Shown: in pieces, positions 33,951-40,849 of the stretch | Position numbering within the stretch: position 1 is the stretch's first letter | Layout: each line of letters opens with the position of its first letter | Origin: Salinispora cortesiana | Lineage (GTDB): Bacteria; Actinomycetota; Actinomycetes; Mycobacteriales; Micromonosporaceae | Direction: 5' to 3' | Assembly (NCBI RefSeq): GCF_000484695.1 | Contig: NZ_AXVR01000039.1 | Location: 1-47,293 of the forward strand | Length of the DNA: 47,293 bases | Notes under the pieces: model-generated | What the model saw: only the letters and a program-made list of their open reading frames with translations | Databases searched by the model: none | Told to the model about the DNA's origin: nothing | Translations under genes and position numbers: made by a program

Positions 33951-34768
33951 GATTGGCTCCCGAGGGGGTTACCGCCGAAGGACTGGTGCATTCCGCCGTG
34001 CACGGTCCCACCCCCGATCACCTGCCCGTAGTTGGTGCCCACCGGCTGCTGCGACGGCTGGTGGGCGAGCCCTCGTGGGGACGGAGGCTCCGATGCGACT
34101 TCCGCTTCGCTCGTCCGGCCCACCGGCCAGGCCCCCGACGGGGTGGGTAGGTGCAGCCACGCACGCTGCGCGAACGCCTTGCCCTCCACCCGGGCCTCCA
34201 CGTCAACGAAGTGGTCCGGGTGCAGACCGGAGTAGCCAGCACTGATCACGTCGTGGAAGACCCGGTCCGAGACGATCATGGCAACCAGGGTGATGCGCGG
34301 TTTGGCACCCGTCAGCACGCTCTTGACTACCCCGGAGTCCAGGAGTCGGTGCGTCTCGTTACGTGCTGCCCCATTTCCCCCCTGCCCCACTGCAGCCGGG
34401 TCGGTCGGCAGGGGACCCACGTGCAGGCTCACCCGTAACCTCAGCGGCTCCTCCCCTCGGTGTTGGCGCCGGTGGTCGTCCAGACGACTCTGCAGCATGG
34501 CCGGAAAGGGATGGACGAGATACGCGAGTATCCGTGTGGGCAAGCCCACAGCCAGTCCGTCCCCGGTTGGGCCATAGAAGTCGGGACTCGACCACTCCGC
34601 GTCCAGCCCGGCATCCCGCATCGCGTCCCCAACGAGCCGATGAATGGTGCGGGAGACGTTCTCATGCGTACAGCCGGGCAGGTCTGTGAAGCCCTTCGCG
34701 TCAACCGCCAGCACGGCGCGGTAAGGCGGTAGCGGGCGGGACTGCTCGAACGGGGATAGCTGCTCCAT
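33947..34768 (-). CDS. Class III nucleotidyl cyclase with C-terminal amyloid-type motif (PycC-like)
   Basis: A 273-residue protein. The first metal-binding aspartate is Asp23 (YRAVLAVDAKGFTDLP) and the second Asp70 (YGPTGDGLAVGLP), as in class III cyclases. The domain continues through LRVSLHVGPLP and HRLLDSGVVKSVL. The size and the short first strand suit the pyrimidine cyclases (PycC) of Pycsar, although cAMP or cGMP synthesis cannot be excluded by eye. After a disordered proline/serine linker the protein ends with GQVIGGGTVHGGMHQSF (248-264), almost the motif at the start of the next protein. ATG 34768 is preceded by GAAGGGA, a strong ribosome binding site. Confidence 0.82.
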   Translation of the reverse strand: MEQLSPFEQSRPLPPYRAVLAVDAKGFTDLPGCTHENVSRTIHRLVGDAMRDAGLDAEWSSPDFYGPTGDGLAVGLPTRILAYLVHPFPAMLQSRLDDHRRQHRGEEPLRLRVSLHVGPLPTDPAAVGQGGNGAARNETHRLLDSGVVKSVLTGAKPRITLVAMIVSDRVFHDVISAGYSGLHPDHFVDVEARVEGKAFAQRAWLHLPTPSGAWPVGRTSEAEVASEPPSPRGLAHQPSQQPVGTNYGQVIGGGTVHGGMHQSFGGNPLGSQS

Positions 34769-34838
34769 GTCGCGTTCCCTTCGCAGGCGGCCGGACAGGG
34801 GCAATCGTGTCCGGCCCGCTCGGGTAGCACTGCCCACC

Positions 34839-34850
34839 GCTGTGCACAGC
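34839..34850. promoter_or_regulatory. Palindrome upstream of the cyclase gene
   Basis: GCTGTGCACAGC is a perfect 12-base palindrome in the 110-base gap between the Crp-type gene and the cyclase start, about 70 bases upstream of that start. It contains TGTG/CACA half-sites like Crp-family sites, but with shorter spacing than the classic TGTGA-N6-TCACA. It may be where the Crp-type protein acts on its own operon. Confidence 0.4.
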
Positions 34851-34878
34851 AGAAGTGATGTAGCTATCAGCCACTGTG

Positions 34879-35550
34879 TTATCCGGCCCGCCGGTGCAGT
34901 GCATCGACGTCGAGGATCGATACCCGCATGCGGTGGGTGTCCAGCACGCCTTCGGCGCGGAGAACCCCGAGCGCGAGGACGACCGCGTTCCGGGACGCAC
35001 CGATTAGCTCTGCCAGATCCTGTTGTGGCAGCTCGAAGGCGCGTTGGCCACCGGCAGCGTCAGCCGTCACATAGAGCCGGAGCAGTGCCCGGGCTAGGCG
35101 CTGCCGTACCGGAAGGACGGCGATCTCGGTCCGCTGGACGTCAGACTGTCGGAGGCGGTTGACGGTATACCGGGCGTAGGCGGCGGTGACGGAAGGGCGT
35201 TCGATAAACCGTTTGAAACTCCCCCCTGGGACCACCCGGACCACCATGGGGGTCAGCGTCGCAACCGTGCCGGAGCGGCGGCCACCGTCCATCACAGCCA
35301 GATCGCCCACGACGTCACCAGCCCCGCGAATCGTCAGAATCGCGCTCTTTCCCACTGCTTCGCCACGAACTACCTTGACCGCGCCGCTGAGGATCACGTA
35401 AACGTGCTCCCCCTCGTCGCCCTGTCGGAATAGCGGGTAGTCGGCAGCCATGAGGCATCGGGAACCGAGCGAGCACATCGCGGTCCAGTCCGTTGGTGAA
35501 AGGAGGGAAGCGAGACCGCCACTGCTGGCGAACAGGTCGTCAACGTCCAC
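34879..35550 (-). CDS. Crp/Fnr-family cyclic-nucleotide-binding regulator
   Basis: A 223-residue regulator. The N-terminal cyclic-nucleotide-binding fold has YPLFRQGDEGEHVYVILSGA and the phosphate-binding cassette region GAGDVVGDLAVMDGGRRSGT, where E. coli Crp has G-E-L-A-L and R-x-A (here D-L-A-V and R-R-S-G-T). A long dimer helix and a C-terminal Crp helix-turn-helix follow (LPQQDLAELIGASRNAVVLA). It is the first gene of the minus-strand run and lies 110 bases before the cyclase, so its natural ligand is probably the product of that cyclase. A role in feedback control or as messenger receptor is inference. GTG 35550 gives the usual length. Confidence 0.87.
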   Translation of the reverse strand: MDVDDLFASSGGLASLLSPTDWTAMCSLGSRCLMAADYPLFRQGDEGEHVYVILSGAVKVVRGEAVGKSAILTIRGAGDVVGDLAVMDGGRRSGTVATLTPMVVRVVPGGSFKRFIERPSVTAAYARYTVNRLRQSDVQRTEIAVLPVRQRLARALLRLYVTADAAGGQRAFELPQQDLAELIGASRNAVVLALGVLRAEGVLDTHRMRVSILDVDALHRRAG

Positions 35551-35827
35551 GCACAGAAGGTAACGAGTGATTTCCCTCCGGCCTACCCTGAAGCCGCCCC
35601 CTCCGCCGGAACTGCGGCATCACGGTAGGGCGGCGCCGGAGTTCCGACGGACTGGTCGGAAGGGGCCAGTCGCCGGCGCCGAGGGCGCAGCTCTTCGCCG
35701 CCCGCTACGCCGCCGAGGAGGAGGCATCACGTTGCGATCCACTTCGCGACGTGTTCAGGCTGTTCGATTGCGGCCTCGGTCAGTTGGTCGTGTGCGAACT
35801 GTCGTACCCCTGCGGCAGAGTCCCGGC
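35551..35827. other. Divergent intergenic stretch
   Basis: About 280 bases between the Crp-type gene and the YunG-Nudix gene. Frames are open on the plus strand (one reads FAARYAAEEEASRCDPLRDV) but without a clear start or family. Both promoters should be here; no clear operator was found. Confidence 0.35.
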
Positions 35828-36766
35828 ATGGTGAACGTAGAGCTGCTGCGGCCCATGTTCCAGACGGCTTGGGGACCCGACACATGCGACCCGCATGACC
35901 TGGCTGACTGGCGGCCCGAAAATCCGGCCCGGGGCCAGTGCGGAACAACCGCACTGGTAGTTCAGGAGTTGCTGGGCGGCGAGCTGATTCTCGGTGAGGT
36001 CCATGTTGAGGGCGTGAAGACTGGCTTCCACTGGTGGAACAGGCTCCCCGACGGCACAGACGTCGACCTGACCGCCGGGCAGTTCCACCCCGGTGAGATT
36101 GTCACCGGCGGCGCGGTCCGCCGCCGCGAGCCTGGAACACCGCTCAAGCGCTGCCGCGGCCAGTACGAACTGCTCGGGCACCGGGTGCTCAACACACTGG
36201 CCGACAATCACCCGAGGATGAGTGTTGACCGTCCCCATATGGCAGGCCAGGCACGCTGCCACCCACCCGCCGATGGTTCGCCCACTCGGCCGGACGGACC
36301 GCCGATCCGCATCGCTGTGGTCGCGCTGACTGGCCCGACAGGTGCGGTGCTGCTCCAACTCCGCGACCCGCACGCGGCGGCCGAGCCCGGCCAGTGGGCG
36401 CTCCCTGGCGGGCACGTCGAGGCGGGCGAAACTCCGGCGCTGGCCGCCGTCCGGGAATTGGCCGAGGAAGCCGGCCTGACCACGAGCCTTAACCCACTAT
36501 GGCAGGACCTACGGCCAGACCTGACCGGCTCAGCCTCCGCCGTCGAACTACACGCCTTCATCGGCACCACCGAGGAGACGACGATCGTGCTCGGTGCGGG
36601 CCGCCCAACGCGGTTCGTGCCGATCAGGGAACTATCCGAGGTGGACCTGAGCCCAACGGCAGCGGCCGTACTGCACCGGCTTCTCACCGTCGTTGTCGAA
36701 GCGCCAGCGGACACCGATCGGTCACGGTGCTCGCTCAGCCGAGCGGGGTGCCCTGGGCGGTCATGA
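35828..36766 (+). CDS. YunG-like domain fused to Nudix hydrolase
   Basis: A 312-residue two-domain protein. Residues 1-130 match the YunG-type family: MFQTAWGPDTCDPHDLADWR, ENPARGQCGTTALVVQELLG, HWWNRLPDGTDVDLTAGQF and the end RCRGQYELLGHRVL. This is a papain-like-fold layout with Cys in RGQCG, His in FHWWN and Asp in VDLT. After a short linker, residues 155-300 are a Nudix hydrolase with box G-x5-E-x7-R-E-x2-E-E in GGHVEAGETPALAAVRELAE followed by EAGL. Nudix enzymes hydrolyse nucleoside diphosphates linked to other groups; substrate unknown. ATG 35828 begins the YunG homology. The fusion suggests the two activities act on one pathway. Confidence 0.8.
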   Translation: MVNVELLRPMFQTAWGPDTCDPHDLADWRPENPARGQCGTTALVVQELLGGELILGEVHVEGVKTGFHWWNRLPDGTDVDLTAGQFHPGEIVTGGAVRRREPGTPLKRCRGQYELLGHRVLNTLADNHPRMSVDRPHMAGQARCHPPADGSPTRPDGPPIRIAVVALTGPTGAVLLQLRDPHAAAEPGQWALPGGHVEAGETPALAAVRELAEEAGLTTSLNPLWQDLRPDLTGSASAVELHAFIGTTEETTIVLGAGRPTRFVPIRELSEVDLSPTAAAVLHRLLTVVVEAPADTDRSRCSLSRAGCPGRS

Positions 36767-36877
36767 AAGGCACCGGGTCGATCGCGCCGGCCTCGCCACG
36801 TACCTGCGCACCCGGACGCTTGACACGGGTCTGCTACACCCCACGGGTCACATTTCGCCTCTGGCATGCTTAGTGCT

Positions 36878-37078
36878 ATGACTGACCAGCCCCCGAATGG
36901 CCTGCCGAGCTACCGCCTGCTGACTGGACCGGACGACGAAAAATTCTGCTACAGGGTGAGCGAGCTCCTCGATCTTGGGTATCGCCTCCACGGCAGCCCA
37001 GCGGTGACGTTCGACGGAGTACGAGTGATCGCCGCGCAAGCCGTTATCTGGCCAGGCGCTACCGCGGGACGTGGTTAG
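36878..37078 (+). CDS. DUF1737 small protein
   Basis: A 66-residue protein of the DUF1737 family, recognisable by LPSYRLLTGPDDEKFCYRVS, the central LGYRLHGSPAVTFDG and the end IAAQAVIWPG. The family is small, soluble and of unknown function. ATG 36878 was preferred to the TTG four codons earlier. It ends before a strong hairpin and converges with the MFS gene. Confidence 0.82.
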   Translation: MTDQPPNGLPSYRLLTGPDDEKFCYRVSELLDLGYRLHGSPAVTFDGVRVIAAQAVIWPGATAGRG

Positions 37079-37137
37079 CCTGAGTCCGTGGACAGTCCTC
37101 GGGGTTGTTCTCTTGGCCGGATCGAGTCAATCTTGAT

Positions 37138-37180
37138 CGAGCCAGGTCCGGACCGCCGGCAGGGATCCGGACCTGGCTCG
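37138..37180. terminator. Bidirectional terminator hairpin
   Basis: Perfect 15-base arms, CGAGCCAGGTCCGGA (37138-37152) and TCCGGACCTGGCTCG (37166-37180), enclose a 13-base loop. It lies between the converging DUF1737 and MFS genes. Confidence 0.8.
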
Positions 37181-37299
37181 CGAAGACTTGCTGCGTCGCG
37201 TCGTCGGCCAACGTCGCGCGCTGCCACTGAGCGGGGACTTGCAGAACTCCCGCGATGAGGGCGGCCGGGATCCTGGCAGTGAGTCTCCTTGACCGGGAG

Positions 37300-38604
37300 C
37301 TACCGAATTCCCACGGTTCCCCCTTGACTGCGCTGACGGCCCCTGACGGCAAGGAGTGTGCCTGCCCCCGCCGAGGTGAAGACGGCGGCCAGCACAAGCC
37401 AGCCGATCGCACCATGGGTGAGCGCGGTGGTGGTGATGACAAGGGGAGCGAGCATGGCACCCGCGGCGACGCTGGCTTGGTTGACTCCCTGATATGCGCC
37501 GGCAGAACTGTTTGGTGCGAAGTCGAAGGCCAAGCCCCAGCTGCCGATCTCGGCGGTGACCTCGCCGACGGTGTGCAAGACGGCGGCGCTGAGCAGCAAG
37601 CCAATTGCGATGGCAGTCGGTGCGGTGGCGGACGCCGAGTAGACGAGGCAGGCCAGCGCGAGGGTGAGTCCCGCTATGTGAACTGCTCGGGCGCTACGAC
37701 GAATTCCATGAATGCGCCTCGCCAGGGGGGTTTGGATAGCGACGACGAGGGCGGTGTTGAGAAGTAGCACCAACGTGACGGTGATGGTGGGCGCTGAGGT
37801 GTGTTCGGTGATCCAAAGAGGAACGCCGACGGTGAGGAGGCCGGCATGCATGGCCAAAAGCGCATTCAGCCCGCTGACGGCCAGATAGCAGCGGTCCCGC
37901 AACGGTGATGATCCTGAGCGGCTCGCGGGCCTGACGGCACACGTCTCGTCGTCGCGCGCACGTGCGGCGAGTTTGCCGCGGATGGCCAGCAAAGGCCAGG
38001 TGGAGATCAGGACAAAGATCCCGGAGCCCAGGATCGCCATCACGTAGCCGACCTTGGTGTCGGCGAGCAGGGCCAATCCACCGCAGACCGTGCCGACGCC
38101 CATGAAGACGTTGATGACCACGCCGAGGCGAGCTCGGACGAGGACGCGCTCGGCGCCGGTGAACGCATGGGCCAGCACGGTGGCCCGGGCGGTGCCCTGA
38201 GCGGCTTTGCTGGCGACGGCGAGACAGGCGACCAGGGTGAATGTGGTGAGAGTGGCAGTGGTGGGGTAGGTGAGTAGGGCCAACCCCTGGCTGGCGGTCG
38301 TGGTGACCAAGACGGCCGATGCGCCGATTCGATCTGCGGCGCGACCGGCGACGAATGAGGCGGCGATCGCGATCGCGCCAGCAATGGTTAGCCCGAGGCC
38401 GACCTGGCCGACGCCCAGACCGACGACCCTGGTGAAGAACAGGGCGCTGACTGTGTAGAACACACCGTTGCTGAACGAGGAGGCCATGGCTGATGTGGTC
38501 AGTGCCGCAGCGACTGGGTCGGCTGGTCGCAGCGTCGTAGTGGAGCTCTGGACGACCACTCTCCATGGCCTGGATGCCGGACGTGGGCGGCTCGGGGCGG
38601 TCAC
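37300..38604 (-). CDS. MFS transporter
   Basis: A 434-residue major-facilitator protein with about twelve hydrophobic segments. Motif A is in the first cytoplasmic loop (GRAADRIGASAV), and there is a charged central loop (RARDDETCAVRPASRSGSSP). The substrate is unknown; efflux of a small molecule is most likely. GTG 38604 overlaps the stop of the GNAT gene (GTGA), so the two are translationally coupled; a longer start at 38640 would lie inside that gene. Expression probably depends on the tandem operators upstream of the GNAT gene. Confidence 0.83.
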   Translation of the reverse strand: MTAPSRPRPASRPWRVVVQSSTTTLRPADPVAAALTTSAMASSFSNGVFYTVSALFFTRVVGLGVGQVGLGLTIAGAIAIAASFVAGRAADRIGASAVLVTTTASQGLALLTYPTTATLTTFTLVACLAVASKAAQGTARATVLAHAFTGAERVLVRARLGVVINVFMGVGTVCGGLALLADTKVGYVMAILGSGIFVLISTWPLLAIRGKLAARARDDETCAVRPASRSGSSPLRDRCYLAVSGLNALLAMHAGLLTVGVPLWITEHTSAPTITVTLVLLLNTALVVAIQTPLARRIHGIRRSARAVHIAGLTLALACLVYSASATAPTAIAIGLLLSAAVLHTVGEVTAEIGSWGLAFDFAPNSSAGAYQGVNQASVAAGAMLAPLVITTTALTHGAIGWLVLAAVFTSAGAGTLLAVRGRQRSQGGTVGIR

Positions 38605-39074
38605 GAGTGGCTCGGCGGGTCGAGGGTGCGTGCGAAGCACACCGACTGAGTGGCACCCAGGTAGGGGCCGAAGGTGGGGCTTGGATCGTAGCCTTCACGC
38701 TCGTAGAACCGCACAGCCTCGGGCTGTAATGTTCCAGTCTCGAGGACAAGCTGTCGAATGCCAACGTGGTACGCGCGTGCTTCGAGGTCGTGCAGAATCG
38801 CCTTGGCAACACCGGTGCCACGGTGCGCGGGGGTCACGTACACGCATTTGATCTCCGCCGTGTCCGGTGCGAGCATTCGCAATCCGCCACAGCCGACCGC
38901 AGCCCCGGCCGGCTGCCGGGCGACGACAAAGACGGCCATGTCGTCCGCGCTGAACGTGACACCCGGTTCGTGGTCGTCGCTTCCGTACCCGGAATCGAGT
39001 TCCGCTCGTTGCGGGGCGCGCAGTCTGGCTGCGTCCGGCGCTTTCCATGGCTCAGGGGTGACGAGCACGTCCAT
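38601..39074 (-). CDS. GNAT-family N-acetyltransferase
   Basis: A 157-residue acetyltransferase. Strand IKCVYVTPAHRGTGVAKAIL holds the acetyl-CoA pyrophosphate-binding R-G-x-G-V, and the GNAT C-terminal segment TLQPEAVRFYEREGYDP is complete. ATG 39074 follows GGGAGG at ideal spacing, so I reject a start eight codons earlier that lies in the operator region. It forms an operon with the MFS gene, a pairing often seen for resistance or export of an amine-bearing compound. The substrate is unknown. Confidence 0.87.
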   Translation of the reverse strand: MDVLVTPEPWKAPDAARLRAPQRAELDSGYGSDDHEPGVTFSADDMAVFVVARQPAGAAVGCGGLRMLAPDTAEIKCVYVTPAHRGTGVAKAILHDLEARAYHVGIRQLVLETGTLQPEAVRFYEREGYDPSPTFGPYLGATQSVCFARTLDPPSHS

Positions 39075-39090
39075 CCGGTCCTCCCTTTTT

Positions 39091-39135
39091 CGTAACAAGC
39101 GTTACCGTAACAGTTGTTACCGTAACACCTGATAC
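39091..39135. promoter_or_regulatory. Three tandem 15-bp palindromic operators
   Basis: Three directly adjacent 15-base units, CGTAACAAGCGTTAC, CGTAACAGTTGTTAC and CGTAACACCTGATAC, each built as GTAAC-N4-GTTAC (the third degenerate), lie 16 bases upstream of the GNAT start. Units in exact 15-base phase suggest several repressor dimers bound side by side across the promoter. No regulator gene is adjacent, so the regulator is encoded elsewhere. Confidence 0.75.
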
Positions 39136-39461
39136 GGGGACCGCGTTGGGTGTGACGGTTCGACAGGGAAGGCGGGATGGCTCGTACTCGCCCTGTCTGT
39201 CAGGGGGAGTTGAGGCCAGCGGCTCGCAGCAAGTCCGCCGGACAGGGCAAGTTCAGGATCGAGAGTCGTTGAATGCTGCTCAGGCCTGCGCCACCCGTCG
39301 GTCCGCCCCGGGGGCGGTCAACGCCGTGGCCCTCACCGGAGTCGCTGGCCTGGCCGACGTACGGGCAGTTGCGCCACCAGCTTCACCGCCGGCCGGTCTG
39401 TGAGCTGGGTATAGTCGGCGACCCGGCAGGACCGGTCCGGGGGCTGCGGGCATACCGGGTT
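39136..39461. other. Stretch without an intact gene
   Basis: About 325 bases between the operators and the methyltransferase fragment. Plus-strand frames are open but show no domain. The sequence just before the fragment (about 39360-39460) is not methyltransferase-like, so a fusion junction lies near 39460. Confidence 0.4.
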
Positions 39462-39848
39462 GAGAGCGTCGACATGGCGGTCGCCACCCTCATCCACACC
39501 GACGTGGGCGACTGGGCCGCCGTCGTGGCCGAGGCCCGCCGAGTGCTACGGCCAGGGGGCCGGTTCTGCTACGTGGGGGTGCACCCCTGCTTCGTGGGCC
39601 CATTCGCCAAACGGGACGGTGACACCGTACGACTGCATCCGGGGTATCGGGACCACTCGGTGACGTTCACCGGGCCCGGGCCCGGGCCCGGCGTCGGGAT
39701 CCGCTCCCGGATCGGGGTGTGGCACCGCACCCTGACGGAGCTGCTCGACGCGGTCACCGGACCCGGCCTCCAACTGCTCCGGGTGGCCGAGTACGAGACG
39801 ACCGGACCAGTGCCCGGACTGCTCGGCATCGTCGACGGGCGCGGCTGA
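39462..39848 (+). pseudogene. Methyltransferase C-terminal fragment (copy 1)
   Basis: The frame SVDMAVATLIHTDVGDWAAV, LRPGGRFCYVGVHPCFVGPF through ELLDAVTGPGLQLLRVAEYE is the second half of a class I SAM methyltransferase (from the acidic strand after motif II onward). Motif I, needed to bind SAM, is missing; upstream sequence is unrelated. The part from about 39574 to the end is repeated almost identically at 46322-46609. It is a gene fragment, not a working enzyme. Confidence 0.75.
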
Positions 39849-40103
39849 ACGCCCAAGCCGGGTCAGCGGCCAGGCGGAGCGGACGGCACGACTGCCGGCC
39901 CTGGCGGGGACCAGCGCGGCCTGCCCGCGCCGCAGCCGGGCGGTCTCCGTGCGCACCACGTCGCCACCCGGGCCGGCGGCGTCCCGGCCTGTCCCAGGGT
40001 TCAGCCCGTCGGCGTACGACAGCAGGCGGTGCACCATGCGCACCGTCTCGTTCAGCGAAGTCCCTGCGGCCACACTCAGGATCTCATCCTCGTCCGCTGT
40101 CAC
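39546..40103 (-). CDS. Hypothetical protein, probably truncated
   Basis: GTG 40103 follows GAAGGGGACTTG, a good ribosome binding site, and opens TADEDEILSVAAGTSLNETV RMVHRLLSYADG, which reads as a genuine helical protein for about 50-90 residues. Further on the frame runs antisense into the methyltransferase fragment and loses protein character (from about 39840), so the true 3' end has probably been lost. I do not recognise the family. The upstream neighbour on the same strand ends at 40114. Confidence 0.35.
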   Translation of the reverse strand: MTADEDEILSVAAGTSLNETVRMVHRLLSYADGLNPGTGRDAAGPGGDVVRTETARLRRGQAALVPARAGSRAVRSAWPLTRLGRSAAPVDDAEQSGHWSGRLVLGHPEQLEAGSGDRVEQLRQGAVPHPDPGADPDAGPGPGPGERHRVVPIPRMQSYGVTVPFGEWAHEAGVHPHVAEPAPWP

Positions 40104-40113
40104 CAAGTCCCCT

Positions 40114-40467
40114 TCAGCAGCCTGGCCGGAACTCGTGGACCACCTCAATCAGCCCAATAATGTGCCGGTTGAACTCGTCGAGTTCCTCGGCCGGCACCCA
40201 CAGCTCGAGGATGTCGCGGCCGCCAGCCTGCCGGACCGGGTAACGGGAGGCGAACGCGCGGTCGACCTCGAACCGGGTGACGTAGCCGACGCCGGAGGCG
40301 GGCACGTTCCAGTCCCGGGCGATCATGATCGCGTACTCCTCGTTGAGGACCGGGTAGAAGATCGACTGGTCGGCCAACCGCGGCGGCCACGCCTTCCAGC
40401 CGGAGGCGCGCACGAGGTCCAACTCCTCGGGGCCGGTCGGCCGCCACAGAATCGTCGTCTCGACCAT
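40114..40467 (-). CDS. Conserved hypothetical protein (often labelled ADP-ribosylation/crystallin J1)
   Basis: A 117-residue soluble protein that I recognise as a conserved actinobacterial family: TILWRPTGPEELDLVRASGW, RLADQSIFYPVLNEEYAIMI, ARDWNVPASGVGYVTRFEVD and LELWVPAEELDEFNRHIIG. Database labels mentioning ADP-ribosylation or crystallin J1 have little support. The function is unknown. ATG 40467 follows AAGGAG-like sequence (CAGGAAGGAGCG), a strong ribosome binding site. Intact, normal length. Confidence 0.78.
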   Translation of the reverse strand: MVETTILWRPTGPEELDLVRASGWKAWPPRLADQSIFYPVLNEEYAIMIARDWNVPASGVGYVTRFEVDRAFASRYPVRQAGGRDILELWVPAEELDEFNRHIIGLIEVVHEFRPGC

Positions 40468-40756
40468 CGCGGCGCTCCTTCCTGGCGGGCGAACAGTACC
40501 GGCTGGCCCACGGCGTGGACCAGCCGGTTTCCGGCTTCGTTGCCGTACCGATCAGTCGAAAGCCGAACGCCTGGGCAGCCTCAGCGCTGCCGCCGACCAG
40601 CCACTGCTGACAGCGCAGGTCAGCGTCGGAGATCCACTGAACGATCTCGTCAACCAAGCTCCCAGGGTCACCTGTCAGCACTTCGATCAACGCGACGAAC
40701 GGCAGCCACAGATCTCCCACACCGGCGGTCGTGTCGCCACCCATCCGGGATGACAT
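40145..40756 (-). CDS. Hypothetical protein fragment
   Basis: ATG 40756 opens a frame whose first 95 residues (LWLPFVALIEVLTGDPGSLV, ADLRCQQWLVGGSAEAAQAF) look like real protein. From about 40470 on it runs in another frame through the gene at 40114-40467 and becomes arginine-rich, so only 40470-40756 is likely to be meaningful. It may be a 5' gene fragment. Function unknown. Confidence 0.3.
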   Translation of the reverse strand: MSSRMGGDTTAGVGDLWLPFVALIEVLTGDPGSLVDEIVQWISDADLRCQQWLVGGSAEAAQAFGFRLIGTATKPETGWSTPWASRYCSPARKERRDGRDDDSVAADRPRGVGPRARLRLEGVAAAVGRPVDLLPGPQRGVRDHDRPGLERARLRRRLRHPVRGRPRVRLPLPGPAGWRPRHPRAVGAGRGTRRVQPAHYWAD

Positions 40757-40849
40757 CCATCGTCTGCACTATGTCTATCCGGTGGTCGCAGACGCCGCCT
40801 GGCCTGCCCGAAGCGGTCGCGCCGCCACGTCGTGGCAGGATCTCCTCGT

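Noticed and set aside
39091..39135. The three 15-bp units as a CRISPR array
   Set aside because: The units are directly adjacent with no spacers and are individually palindromic in front of a promoter, so they are operators.
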